From contig NC_059077.1 of NCBI RefSeq assembly GCF_020497125.1, forward strand, positions 34,299,340-34,363,339: a DNA stretch of 64,000 bases, written 5' to 3'. The notes below the pieces were generated by a model. That model searched no databases and was not told the origin of the DNA. It worked only from the letters and a program-made list of their open reading frames with translations. Every line of letters begins with the position of its first letter. Within the stretch, counting starts at the first letter, position 1. Positions 34,851 through 45,618 of this stretch are shown here, piece by piece. The translations under genes and the position numbers were made by a program. Origin of the DNA: Mauremys mutica (taxonomy: Eukaryota; Chordata; Testudines; Geoemydidae).

Positions 34851-37800
34851 ATGGCTACTCTGACCAGGCCCCTGGAGCCTTTTGATGAGAATACAGAGCA
34901 GTGGCATGTGTATACTGAGCGTTTTGAGCTGTTTGGTATTGCAAATGACATTAGAGAAGCGAAGAAGGTGCCAATATTCTTAACTGTTGTAGGGGCTAAA
35001 ACCTACTCTCTGCTACGCAGCTTACTACACCCTGTTAAGCCTGAGACTAAATCTTACAGTGACATTGTGGAAATCCTGGGGGCTCATTTCTCCCCAAAAC
35101 CACTGGTAATTGCTGAAAGATATAGGTTCCACAAAAGAGACCAAAAGGAAGATGAAACAGTTGTACAATTTGTAGACATTTTAAAAAAGCTAGCAGAACA
35201 CTGTGAATTTAAAGAGATGTTAAATAATGCCCTGCGTGACAGGTTAGTGTGTGGCCTCTGCAGTGAAGCTATACGGAAGCGCCTACTGACAGAGGCTCAG
35301 CTTACATTACAGAAGGCTGTTGATATTGCTGTCTCCATGGAACTGGCTACAAGGGAGGCACAATACATCGGTGCACCCCCTAGGGTGCAAAAAGTGTCAC
35401 AAGAACCGACCCACAAAACTGTGCAGAGTCAAGAATGTTACCGCTGTGGTAAGCCAGGACACCAGGCATCAGAATGCTGGTGTAAGGACCTGGTGTGTCG
35501 ACACTGTGGCAAAAAGGGACACATTGAGTGTGCCTGTAAACAAAAGAAAAAGAGGCCTGTGGTCTGGCCGAAAAAAAGAGGAACCTTGCATACCCTAGAG
35601 CAGACCCAGGATGATCAAGGTGACACCGCCTCACAAGAGGAAGTGCCACTGCATGTTTTGTCTTTGGCAGCGGGCTCACATGAATACTGGGTAACCCCCT
35701 TATTGGAGGGCAAACCTATACGCATGGAACTAGACACCGGTGCAGCTGTCTCGCTGGTTCCCGAGACTGTGTATAAGGAAAAGCTACAGCATCTTCCGCT
35801 TAAGGCAACAAAAACTGTTCTGAAGACGTATACAGGTGAAGCTGTGCCCATGTTGGGCACTATTGATGTTAAGGTGGAGCTCAATGGACGGGCGGCTAAA
35901 TTGCCACTGTTTGTGGTGAGAGGTAACTACCCAGCCTTAATGGGTAGGTCTTGGCTTGGGAAGATTCAGCTGAACTGGGCAGAAGTGCACCGGATGACTA
36001 AAGAAGAAACCAGTCTAACCCCTATACTAAGGAAACATGCTGCTGTTTTTGGAGATGATTTGGGAAGTATGAAGGGAATCACTGTGACATTGAACATTAA
36101 ACCTGGCAGTCCACCAAAATATCTGAAAGCCCGAACTGTGCCATATGCCATCAGGCCAAAAGTTGAAGCAGACCTGGAGCGCCTGGTCACCAATGGAGTC
36201 CTAATACCAGTTACCCATAGCTCATGGGCCACTCCTATCGTTCCAATAGTGAAGAAAGATGGCTCTCTCCGGATTTGCGGTGATTTTAAAGTCACTGTCA
36301 ACCCAGTGTTGTGTGCAGAGCAATACCCGCTTCCCCGCATCGATGACCTCTTCGCAGGCCTGGCTGGGGGACAAAAGTTCAGTAAGATTGATCTGAGTCA
36401 AGCATATTTACAGATGCACGTCGATGAAAAGTCCCAAGAGCTGTTGACTATTGTGACTCATAAGGGGCTTTATCGATACTGTCGCCTACCCTTCGGAATC
36501 ACATCGGCTCCCGCCCTGTTCCAGAGGGCTATGGACCAGATCTTGTGTGGCTTGTCAGGAGTTCAGTGCTATCTGGATGATATCCTGGTCACTGGAAGAA
36601 ATGAAGAGGATCACTTAAAGAATTTAGAGGCTACCCTACAAAGACTGGAAGAGTATGGCCTACGAGTTCGCAAAGACAAGTGTGAATTCTTCAAGCCCTC
36701 TGTTGAATATTTGGGACACATCATCGATTCTGCAGGTCTTCATAAGGCCCCTGCAAAAGTTAAAGCTATTGTGGAGGCTCCCCCACCTCGAAATGTAAGC
36801 CAGCTACGCTCATTTCTAGGACTACTGAACTATTATGGAAAGTTCATCTCACAGTTAGCCACACTGCTAAAATCACTTCATGAGCTCCTTGAGCAGAACA
36901 AGGCCTGGAAGTGGACTGAAGCCTGTGATGTTGCATTTAACAAAGCTAAGGATGCATTGTTAAATTCTGAAGTTCTAACGCACTTTGATCCATCCTTACC
37001 CCTGCAATTGGCCTGCGATGCTTCCCCTTATGGAGTGGGAGCGGTCGTGTCACACATTATGCCTTCGGGAGAAGAAAGACCTATTGCTTTTGCTTCACGC
37101 ACTCTAAGCAAAGCAGAAACTAACTACGCCCAAATCGAACGTGAGGCATTAGGAATTGTTTTTGGAATTAGGAAGTTTCATCAGTACCTGTTTGGGCGAA
37201 AGTTTACTCTTCTTACAGACCATCGACCTCTGACATCAATTTTTGGACCCTACACAGGCATTCCCCCATTAGCTGCTAGTCGTATGCAACGTTGGGCATT
37301 GATACTTTCTGCACACACATATGAAATCAAATATCGGAAATCCACTCTGCACGGCAATGCAGATGGCCTCTCAAGGTTGCCTTTACCGGTCAAACATCAA
37401 GATAGTGCCCAAAAGGAAATCTTCTACTTTGAACAGGTAGAGAATACACCCATCACTGCTACTCAGATAAAGAAGGCAACCCGCGTTGACCCAGTATTAT
37501 CCCAAGTTATGGACCTGGTGATGCATGGAAAATCTCGACAAACCTCTCCGGTCTCACCCGACCTTGTTCCCTACATGTCCAGGCGGACGGAGTTATCGGT
37601 CCAATCTGGTTGTTTGTTGTGGGGGAGGCGTGTCATTATTCCACCACCCCTGAGATCACAGATGTTAGAACAGCTACATTCCGGTCACTGTGGAATAGTG
37701 CGCATGAAGGAAATTGCACGAAGCTATTTTTGGTGGCCTAGATTGGACAGTGCTATTGAAGAGAAGGCAAAAGCTTGTATGTCATGTCAGGGTGTAAGAA

Positions 37801-38288
37801 ATGCACCCCAGTTGGCACCCCTACACCCATGGGACTGGCCTGAAAACCCGTGGCAACGTATTCACGTTGACTTTGCTGGCCCCCTTGAAGGAAGCATGTT
37901 CTTGGTGGCAGTAGATGCCCATTCTAAATGGCCAGAAGTCTCTATAATGCAGTCCACTACTGCAGAGAGTACTATTCAAAAACTACGAGGACTCTTTAGT
38001 CGTTTTGGTCTGCCAGAACAACTTGTGAGCGACAACGGACCGCAGTTCGTCTCTCAGGAGTTTCAAAATTTTATGAAGGCAAATGGGATACACCACATCA
38101 CGTCAGCACCATATCATCCGTCCACCAATGGATTAGCTGAAAGATTTGTGCAGACAATGAAAAACGCTTTGAAATCAGCAAAGGAACAACACTCCATTCA
38201 AAAGCGTCTGGATACCTTCTTACTTTCCTATAGAAACACACCTCATGCTACGACCCAGGCTTCCCCAGCCTTTCTAATGATGGGATGA
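34851..38288 (+). CDS. Gag-Pol polyprotein of the gypsy element (ends at a premature stop)
   Basis: A single frame of 1145 residues; the ATG is the first in frame after the primer site. Order: Gag-like N-terminus (1-190); two CCHC zinc knuckles (C196-C209 and C216-C229); aspartic protease with the LDTGA motif (catalytic D295); reverse transcriptase with YLDD at 574-577; RNase H (D723 in the ACDAS motif); integrase with HHCC zinc finger (H943, H947-region, C976, C979) and catalytic D1007, D1061, E1097, with 35 residues between the last two. Gag and Pol are fused without frameshift. A TGA at 38286-38288 cuts the frame after the integrase core, and the same frame continues after it. The catalytic residues I can see are all present. 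Confidence 0.93.
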   Translation: MATLTRPLEPFDENTEQWHVYTERFELFGIANDIREAKKVPIFLTVVGAKTYSLLRSLLHPVKPETKSYSDIVEILGAHFSPKPLVIAERYRFHKRDQKEDETVVQFVDILKKLAEHCEFKEMLNNALRDRLVCGLCSEAIRKRLLTEAQLTLQKAVDIAVSMELATREAQYIGAPPRVQKVSQEPTHKTVQSQECYRCGKPGHQASECWCKDLVCRHCGKKGHIECACKQKKKRPVVWPKKRGTLHTLEQTQDDQGDTASQEEVPLHVLSLAAGSHEYWVTPLLEGKPIRMELDTGAAVSLVPETVYKEKLQHLPLKATKTVLKTYTGEAVPMLGTIDVKVELNGRAAKLPLFVVRGNYPALMGRSWLGKIQLNWAEVHRMTKEETSLTPILRKHAAVFGDDLGSMKGITVTLNIKPGSPPKYLKARTVPYAIRPKVEADLERLVTNGVLIPVTHSSWATPIVPIVKKDGSLRICGDFKVTVNPVLCAEQYPLPRIDDLFAGLAGGQKFSKIDLSQAYLQMHVDEKSQELLTIVTHKGLYRYCRLPFGITSAPALFQRAMDQILCGLSGVQCYLDDILVTGRNEEDHLKNLEATLQRLEEYGLRVRKDKCEFFKPSVEYLGHIIDSAGLHKAPAKVKAIVEAPPPRNVSQLRSFLGLLNYYGKFISQLATLLKSLHELLEQNKAWKWTEACDVAFNKAKDALLNSEVLTHFDPSLPLQLACDASPYGVGAVVSHIMPSGEERPIAFASRTLSKAETNYAQIEREALGIVFGIRKFHQYLFGRKFTLLTDHRPLTSIFGPYTGIPPLAASRMQRWALILSAHTYEIKYRKSTLHGNADGLSRLPLPVKHQDSAQKEIFYFEQVENTPITATQIKKATRVDPVLSQVMDLVMHGKSRQTSPVSPDLVPYMSRRTELSVQSGCLLWGRRVIIPPPLRSQMLEQLHSGHCGIVRMKEIARSYFWWPRLDSAIEEKAKACMSCQGVRNAPQLAPLHPWDWPENPWQRIHVDFAGPLEGSMFLVAVDAHSKWPEVSIMQSTTAESTIQKLRGLFSRFGLPEQLVSDNGPQFVSQEFQNFMKANGIHHITSAPYHPSTNGLAERFVQTMKNALKSAKEQHSIQKRLDTFLLSYRNTPHATTQASPAFLMMG

Positions 38289-38825
38289 CAGCTGCGCACT
38301 TGCTTTGATCTGCTGAAACTTTCTGAACCCAGACAAACTGTGCAACATCAGCAGCAATATCAAGTCATCAGACGGGCACCCAGAGCAAAAGACCGAACCT
38401 TTAGCCCAGGACAGCCAGTTTTGGCTCGGAATTATACTTCCAGAGCTAAATGGGTCCCGGCCACAGTCATCACTCAAACAGGACCTGTTTCCTATACAGT
38501 CCGGACTGCAGAGAATCTTACCTGGCGGCGACATGTAGATCAGCTGTTGCCAGGTCATGCCAGTCTTCAGGACGCATCTGCAGTTGAGGGGTCTGACTTC
38601 ACCCCTCCTGGTGAGACACCGAATCATGAGTCACCTGTTCCTGACTGTTCTCCTCCATTACCGCCGGCAGCTGAGATACCCCTTTGCCCAGCACGAGCTG
38701 ATACCACCTCCTCACCTATTCGTGCTGCGGACCCTGAGCCCCTAATACTTTCGGGTGCAACAACACCAGAAGTTCGCCGTAATCCACCTAGAGACAGAAG
38801 GCCTCCTTATCGGCTGGATCTTTAG
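38289..38825 (+). pseudogene. Integrase C-terminal part beyond the in-frame stop
   Basis: This is the exact same frame as the upstream polyprotein and stays open for 178 codons to TAG at 38823-38825. It contains the region typical of the integrase C-terminus (GPY/F-like TGPVSYTV) and then a proline/acid-rich tail ending in an arginine-rich segment. I see no chromodomain. The interrupting stop is a TGA preceded by GGA; a C-to-T change at a CpG is a plausible cause, but that is inference. Read-through would be needed to translate it. Confidence 0.8.
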
Positions 38826-38941
38826 TTAGGGCGAACCCACGGTTATGGGGCAAAATAATCCCCAGGGTTTAGCCGGGAATGGAGGCAGTCTACCCTCCTT
38901 CTCTAGTTTAGTGTGTGTTTTATTTTGGGGATGTTCTTATT

Positions 38942-38956
38942 AGGGGGGAAGGAATA
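38942..38956 (+). promoter_or_regulatory. Polypurine tract
   Basis: aggggggaaggaata lies immediately before the 3' LTR, the expected plus-strand primer position. Confidence 0.8.
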
Positions 38957-39147
38957 TGTTGTGTATTTGGTTGTCATGGGTTTTGTTACTATGGCAACTG
39001 AGTTAGACTATTAAGGGATAGCTCAGCCGGTTTCAACCGGCTGAGTGAGCTCTCTGTGTCTGTAAATAAAATGGAGGTTTTGGTTAGCTGTCTGCTCTCT
39101 GGCCTCAAGTGATTGCTTCCTACACCGGCTGCCCCAAGGATATAACA
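38957..39147 (+). repeat. 3' LTR of the gypsy element
   Basis: 191 bp. I found no difference from the 5' LTR on reading. Followed by the duplicated target aagag. Confidence 0.95.
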
Positions 39148-39152
39148 AAGAG

Positions 39153-40254
39153 GACATTGGGTTCATGGCAATTAGAACTGTACCAAAATTTTCCTCTCCA
39201 CATTCTGCTTTACACAGCAAAATCTGTGACTTTTGAGAATTTGACTTGATATTAAATTGAGTCTGGAAATCCTTCCCTTCTCCTATTAACACCCTCCGCC
39301 CCAAGATGGCAGGTGTCCTCACTGACTACTAGGAGATGTAGTTCAAGTCCATCCTGGTCACTGGCCAAATGGACATGAAGCCTTCCAAAGGCTAAGATAC
39401 CCCTCCTCCTCCCTCAAAACACCATGTTCTCATCCACCTCCTCTCCAGCAAAGACTCGTCTTACACTTTGTCTAAGCTTTAAAAATATTTCACAACTTGT
39501 GGATAAGAAAAGGACAAGGAGTTTTGTGAATAGAATGACTCTTGGTCTGCAAAAACATAAGACCCTTGCTTTGAACAAAACCTTATGTTTCAGTGGCATG
39601 AATATTTTGCAATAATCCTTTGAGTAAAACTACTATTGGGCACATTTTGTGTTGGCTGAAGAGTCCTGAGCAGGTGGAGAACAACAAACTTGGCTGTCAC
39701 ACTGTATTATCGGATGCAAAAAGTACAAAAAATTATTAAAAGATGTCTCCATACTTGGAAAACATTGAATATTGGAGAATTATATTAATTTTTGTAATGT
39801 AAAGATCTATCTATCTTGGTTTTTGTATGAGTGCCCTGTAGTATTTGAGCATCTGAACTTTCTGAAAAGGATGTTCTTTTTAATACCATTTAGTTCATTT
39901 GATACCTCTCCTTTAGATATTGAAAGCTTTTTCCTTCACAATAAGAGTTTTAGTTGCATACTATTTCCACTGAGTCTGACTTTAACTAGTAACATGAGTA
40001 AAATTCCCATTGTTGTGGGCTAGACATTTATTCCACAAATTTTTCAATTACTTTATCAGATGCTTGCCTCTTGCCAGACTTCCAGGGAATAGGAAGGAGA
40101 GGGGGAGGGAAAGGCACAAAAAGGTTGTCTTATGTTTTTGCTTTAACTTGTCTAACTTATTACTAAGCATAGTAGAGCCCAATGAAATGACAATTAACAC
40201 TTTCAACAATCCTCATATTGCCTGGGTAAATGTCCCTCGGGGTGTGATGCAGAG
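39153..40254. other. No gene recognised
   Basis: AT-rich non-coding DNA downstream of the gypsy element. Confidence 0.55.
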
Positions 40255-40912
40255 ATAAAGTTTCTAGACACTATTAGTGATCATTTCTTGGAGCAGCTAG
40301 TCATGGAACCCACAATGGGAGAGGTAATTCTTGATGTAGTCCTAAATTGAGCACAGGATCCGGTCCAAGCAGCAACTATAGCTGAACTGCTTGGTAATAG
40401 TGACCCTAATGTAATTAAATTTAACATCCTTGTAGGGGGGAATAATACCAAAAAAACCCCAACCACAGTAGCATTTCCCCTCAAGAAGGGAATTGCACAA
40501 AAATGATGCTTGTTAGATGGAAATTAAAAGGAGCTGGTCCCAAGGGTTAAATGCAACATGGGGGCTATTTAAAAACACCATAATAGAGGCCATCATGGCA
40601 AATAGGTGGAGTAATGGAGGCCATTAGAGACACTAAGGCATCTTTTTACAATTTGGAAATTGAATCCTAGTGAGGGTAATAGGAAGGTGCACAAACTCTG
40701 GCAGGTTACGCCTAATAGGGCAGGCCAAGAAAGAATTTGAGAAGCAACTTGCTAAAGATGCAAAAACTAACTGTAAGAATTATTTTAAAATACATCAGAA
40801 TCAGGAAGCCTGCCAGACAGGCAATGGGGCCACTACGTAACCAAGTTGTTAAAGGAATCCTCAAGGAAGACAAGGCCATGGCAGAGAAGCTAAATTAATT
40901 ATTTGCATCACA
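40255..40912 (+). mobile_element. CR1 LINE fragment (endonuclease-RT linker region)
   Basis: Sense-strand phrases such as 'gacactattagtgatcat', translating to pieces like GEVILDVVLN and KEFEKQLAKDAKTN, fit the CR1 ORF2 segment between endonuclease and RT. Stops and frame breaks are common. The copy is interrupted at 40913 by an antisense CR1 tail and seems to resume at 41336-41395. Confidence 0.65.
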
Positions 40913-41335
40913 TCATAGAATATTAGGGTTGGAAGATACCTCAGGAGGTCATCTAGTCCAATCCCCTGCTCAAAGCAGGGCCAACACCAACTAAATCATC
41001 CCAGCCAAGCTTCATCAAGCCAGGCCTTAAAAACCTCTAAGGATGGAGATTCCACCACCTCCCTAGGTAATCCATTCCAGTGCTTCACCACCCTCCTAGT
41101 GAAATAGTGTTTCCTAATATCCAACCTAGATCTCCCCTACTGCAACTTGTTACTATTGCTTCTTGTTTTGTCATCTGCCACCACTGAGAGCAGCCTAGCT
41201 CCATCCTCTTTGGAATCCCCCTTCAGGTAGTTGAAGGCTGCTATTAAATCCCCCCTCACTCTTCTCTTCTCCAGACTAACTAACCCCAGTTCCATCACAT
41301 CAGAGCTATCCTTTTTGGCCTACAAATCTGAAATA
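40913..41335 (-). mobile_element. CR1 3' end, antisense, nested in another CR1
   Basis: The plus strand reads 'atagaatattagggttgg', 'tcaggaggtcatctagtcc', then the 'ccttaaaaacctctaagg' and 'cattccagtgcttcaccac' phrases of the antisense CR1 3' region. The copy is 5'-truncated and sits inside the sense CR1 of 40255-41395. Confidence 0.8.
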
Positions 41336-41395
41336 CTATCCCACACTGATATGTCAGTAGAAGAGGTATTAAAACAAATTGATTAAACTGTACTA
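41336..41395 (+). mobile_element. Continuation of the interrupted sense CR1
   Basis: 'tcagtagaagaggtattaaaacaaattgat' parallels the RT start of the CR1 at 52895-52930 ('ttagaggaggttttggaacaaattgat', there better preserved). Confidence 0.6.
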
Positions 41396-41570
41396 AATCA
41401 CCATGTTCCTTTTTTGAATCCTGTTATAGTCTTGGCCTTCACAATATCCTCTGGCAAAGCATTCCACAGGCTGACTGGGTGTTGTGTGAAAAAATACTTC
41501 CTTTTGTTTTAAATCAACTGCCTATTACTTTCATTTGGTGACCCCTAATTCTTGTGTTACATTATGAGCA
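41396..41570 (-). mobile_element. Antisense CR1 fragment
   Basis: The complement of 'ttttttgaatcctgttatagtc' corresponds to the CR1 phrase 'actataacagggttcaaaaa' seen in sense at 54008. The following 'gcattccacaggctgact' matches the adjacent region in complement. Confidence 0.6.
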
Positions 41571-41869
41571 GCAAATAGGATTTGTGCATATCATTTTCTA
41601 TTAATAAAATGACAGACTTTATAGGCGCTTGTATTGTCCAGGAGAGAGATGGGCAGAACAAGATGGACATTTCGGGGAAAGTCAGAGACTAGGAATTTGC
41701 TGGTATTTCTCTGCAGTGTAATTCTTGAGTGGCTAGCACTCACACAACATAATTGGGAGTAACTTACATGCTGGAATCCTTTTTCTTTTGAGGATATTGG
41801 GGCAGGACCCTGGCCCTGTCACTTTTGGGAAGGCTCCAGTGCCCTTGCCCTGAAAGCTTCAGCTCAGTG

Positions 41870-42560
41870 CACAGGAGCAGTCAAAAAGGCTAATAGAATG
41901 TTAGGAACTACTAGGAAAGGGATAGAAAATAAGACAGAAAATATAATACCACTATGTAAATCCATGGTGTGCCTATGCCTTGAATTTTTGTGTCTAGTTC
42001 TGGTTGCCCCATCTCGGAGGATATAGTGGAAGGGCAACAAAGATGATCAAGGGCAAGGAATGACTTTCATAGAAGGAGAGATTAAAAAGATTAGGGCTGG
42101 TCATTTTAGAAAAGGGACTACAAAGTGGGGGAGGAGGGGATGGGATGACAGGTGTCTATAAAATCACAAATGGTGTGGAGAAGATAAACGTTTGTTTTCC
42201 TACAATACAAAAGTCCAGGGTCAGACAATGAATTTAATAAAAAGAAGGTTTAATACAAACAAGAGAATACTTTTACCACACAACATACAATTAACCCGTG
42301 GAACTCATTGCTGTGGGATATTGTGATAGCCAAAAGCGTAGCTGGATTCAAAAAAGAACTAGAGAAGTCTACACAGGATAGGTCCATCCCTGGCTATTAG
42401 CCAAGATGGTCAGGGATGCAACCCCTGTGTCCAGCATAACCCTGAACCTCTGACTGCCAGAAGCTGGGAGAGGAAGATGGGTGTATCACTCCAGCTACCC
42501 TGTTCTGTACACTAGGCTAGATGGACCGTTGGTCTGACCTAGTATGTCAGTACTTACAAT
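41870..42560 (+). mobile_element. CR1 LINE 3' end, sense
   Basis: It starts with the C-terminal RT phrase near 'agtcaaaaaggctaatagaatg', runs through 'ggattcaaaaaagaactag', 'ggctattagccaagatgg', and ends in the CR1 tail 'ggctagatggaccgttgg' followed by 'tctgacctagtatgtcag'. The copy is 5'-truncated, with no open frame. Confidence 0.85.
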
Positions 42561-44566
42561 TGGTTTAGTTTTATTTGTAAGTTCCAGAGGGGACCAGCCA
42601 GTGAAAGATACCCTAAAGTAGTAACTACATTGTAAGGAGCTAGAAAGGGAGCACACGCTCCACAAATTTAATATTTCTTAACCTGCTATGTCAAGGATAT
42701 ATCTGTGTATTCTTCCCTAACTTGTAATCTTTTCAGTTTGCCACACAAACACCACAGTATTGGTAATACATCTTGTTGCACTGTGAGACACTAGATTGTG
42801 AGGATTACTTTCCCAGGGCCACATCCCTCCTCCCTAGTGCTTAATTTGTAATGAAAGAGGTGCCAGGCCTCAAGCAATTTTTTTCTTTTACTTTCATAAC
42901 TGACCTGGTAAGCCCAGAGGTGCTGGGGCTCAGCCTTGGCACAAATTAAGCATGGCTCCTCCTCCCTTCCATGTTACGTAAACACAGCTACCAGGAGAAA
43001 TCTAACTGCTCCCACAGATTATACATTCAGTGGACCACTGAACCCAGCAAATCATCCAGTTCAAGAAGTGACTCTTCATGCTTCATGTTCATATACTTTG
43101 GATTTGAGATTATAGAAGATGTTAGGGTGGGAGAAGAGGCAGAAGAAGGTATGGGGGGGGATAGGACAATAAGGGGAAAGAGATGGGGGAAGTAGGAGGT
43201 ATGGAGGGAGGACATGGGTAGGCAGAGGAAGACAGGGGATGTAGGAAAAGGGGCAATCTGGGCAGGGTCAGAGGGAGGAAGTAGGAGGCGATAGAGAGAA
43301 CAGAAATCACTGTCCATGTAGTTAAGCAAATTGCACTGGTCTTCTTCTATGTTGTCCCATAGAGGGTATAACCATGGTGCCTTGCAGAGAGGGGAGCAGT
43401 TTCTCTCACATCAGCACAAAGCTGCTGGGCTTTGAGGGCTCCCAGTAGTAAAGTGTGGTGACACAGCAAGGTCTCCCACTGGCCTCAATTTTAAAAAGTG
43501 GTATTGGAGCTCTCAAACTCCTACAGAGCCAATAGGGAGCTGCCCCGCCGCCTGGTGATCTCCTGGGTGTACATGGGTTCTGAGTTAACAAACAAACTTT
43601 GTATAATCACAGACAAATGGATCATGTTGTTCTGTCCATTTGGGGATGTTGTCAAATGTTTCCTTGATTTTTCCCCAGCACAAATGCAGGAGGGAAGGCA
43701 TTTAATATTGTAATACACAATTTAAATAAACCCTTTCCACAGTCAGTTCATTCCGTTGAAATATATTTGGGATGAAGTCTTCCCTTAACTCTCTGCTGGG
43801 GGTGCTTTATTCTGCCATTTGAGAATTAACATACATGTCCCAGAACGCTGACATTTAAAAAAGTTTTTGGAACTTCTGTATTTTGTGTCTGGATCCTGAT
43901 CTTACACTGGAGTACATGTCTTACTCATGTCAGCAATGCAGGGAGCATCTTTACAACCTTAGCGATAGAGACAGATATGAGAAGAAGGCTCTTGTGCCAA
44001 GAATAATGGACAAAATTTTCAAAAATGGGTATCTAAAGTTAAGCGCCTATGACCATTTTTAAGGCATATCAATAAATGGCCTGATTGTTTTTTTTCTAAA
44101 ACGTGAAGCGCTGTAGCAGATTTCTACTCCCCACTAGACACACCCCTTTGTGGCTGGGTCTGGGGACTAGCTTTCATCCTGTCCCGCATTCCCTTCCATT
44201 GCTCGCTCGCCCCACAGCCCCTCTTGCTCCTCAGGATTCAAGGTGCTCTCTTTGTGATTCAGCCTCTGGCCAAGTCACTATTTAGCCCTCCCCTTCTGAG
44301 GTATCAAAGTCCTGCTGGACAAGTTGTCTATCTGCTGTCTTCTGATCCACTTCCAAGTCTGTGCCACTTCCCCAGTGACTGGTAGGGGAACCTGGGCTCA
44401 TCCACTACTCCAGGTTCCAGCCCAGGCCCCCTATCCTCAGCAACCACAGTCTGCTCTAGCTGCAACCCTGTTGGCTGTTTCCCTTGGCTCTTTCCTACTT
44501 CTCTTTTCTATCCTCTGACCCACCTCTGGGTTTACCACTGGAGCTTCCTCTGCTCCCTAGAGCTAC
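42561..44566. other. No gene recognised; one small MITE at 42839-42953
   Basis: Non-coding, with a G-rich block at 43127-43290 that creates spurious frames on both strands. Confidence 0.5.
42839..42953. mobile_element. Short MITE-like element
   Basis: 'gcttaatttgt' at the left and 'acaaattaagc' at the right are perfect 11-bp inverted repeats, and 'aggtgcc' / 'ttggcac' continue the pairing imperfectly. No TSD assigned. Confidence 0.55.
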
Positions 44567-44569
44567 TTA

Positions 44570-44864
44570 GGCCTGGTCTACACTAAGGAGGGGGGTCGAA
44601 CTAGGGTACGCAAGTTCAGCTACGCTATCGCGTAGCTGAACTCGAAGTACCCTAGTTCGACTGACTTACCCGTCCAGACTTGGCGGGGTCGAACTCCGTG
44701 GCTCCAAGGTCGACTCCGCCACCGCCGTTTGCGGTGGTGGAGTTCCAGAGTCGACCGGAGCGCGTGGGGAGTTCGAACTATCGCGTCTTGATTAGACGCG
44801 ATAGTTCGAACTCCAAGAAGTCGAACTCACCGCGTCGACCCGGACGGTGAGTCTAGACCTACCC
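44570..44864. mobile_element. PIF/Harbinger-like MITE made of several hairpins
   Basis: The left end 'ggcctggtctacact' and right end 'tctagacctaccc' lie in a TTA duplication (44567-44569, 44865-44867). The interior holds at least three strong dyads: 'gttcagctacg...cgtagctgaac', 'ccgccaccgcc...ggcggtggtgg'-type pairing, and 'gttcgaactatcgcgtc' with its complement. The TWA target and GGCC start fit Harbinger-type miniature elements. It has no coding capacity. Confidence 0.75.
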
Positions 44865-44867
44865 TTA

Positions 44868-45610
44868 TAGTCCATGGCAGGATACTAGGATTTCTTCTCT
44901 CCCCAGAATTCCTCCTACCTAGCCAATGCCACCCCTGTCTAGGGAGTGAGTACAGCGCTCCTCCCTGCAGCCCCTCCCACCCCAACTTCCTCTTTTTATA
45001 ATCTTCTTCCAGCTGGGCTTCATCGGCAATTACGGTTTATAAATCCCTGGGCCTCCCTTCAAGTGTGACTGTGCTGGTTCACTGGATCTCTCTGACCTAC
45101 ATTAACCCCTTTGGGGGCTTGTGTGGGGGTGAACCCTCCATCACAAGCACGCAGAATTCCCAATGATTTTCAAAATATTGAAGGAAAAATGGGTGCTGAG
45201 CACTTTGGGACATCTGTCTCCTTTATTGACAGTGCCTATGTGGGAGCTGAGCCCTGTTCAAAAGTGTGGCCCTAAGTAATTCACCCCAGGTGTCATAGCA
45301 AGTTAGTAGGAGACTCTGCACTCGAATCCAGCACTCCCTCTCCTGCTCTTACATCTAGATTGTGTGCTTCTGGCCAGCAGTAGGGTGTGCAGCATGCTGA
45401 TAGGGGCTAGATTGCAATCTGGCCTGAGTAAGGCCCAGCATGTTGCTGTACTGTCTCAGAGCTGAGACCAAATTGCAAATCAGAGTCACATTTTGGTCCT
45501 TGTGCTGTGAAGGAGTCAGCAGTGCCAGCTTTTCTGATGTACTTTATATCTTCTTTGTGTCAGTTTAGCTGTGCTGGCAAATTTGTTGATTGGGGAACGG
45601 AACAAAGGGC
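44868..45610. other. No gene recognised
   Basis: Ordinary non-coding DNA between two DNA-transposon remnants. Confidence 0.5.
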
Positions 45611-45618
45611 TACACCCA

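Larger units (their letters stand above)
34538..39147 (+). mobile_element. Ty3/gypsy LTR retrotransposon, nearly intact
   Basis: Two 191-bp LTRs (34538-34728 and 38957-39147), identical on reading, begin TG and end CA. The element sits in an exact 5-bp duplication, aagag, at 34533-34537 and 39148-39152. Internally there is a primer-binding-site candidate, one gag-pol frame and a polypurine tract. No envelope gene exists: the coding frame ends 131 bp before the 3' LTR. The order protease, RT, RNase H, integrase is the Ty3/gypsy (Metaviridae) order. The protein resembles the K02A2.6-like group often annotated in vertebrates. Identical LTRs imply recent insertion. Confidence 0.95.

Noticed and set aside
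38340..38825. A separate gene downstream of gag-pol, for example an envelope
   Set aside because: It is in the same frame as gag-pol and continues the integrase C-terminus; there is no signal peptide or membrane segment.
43127..43310. Overlapping frames on both strands near 43 kb
   Set aside because: They arise from a simple purine-rich G/A tract.
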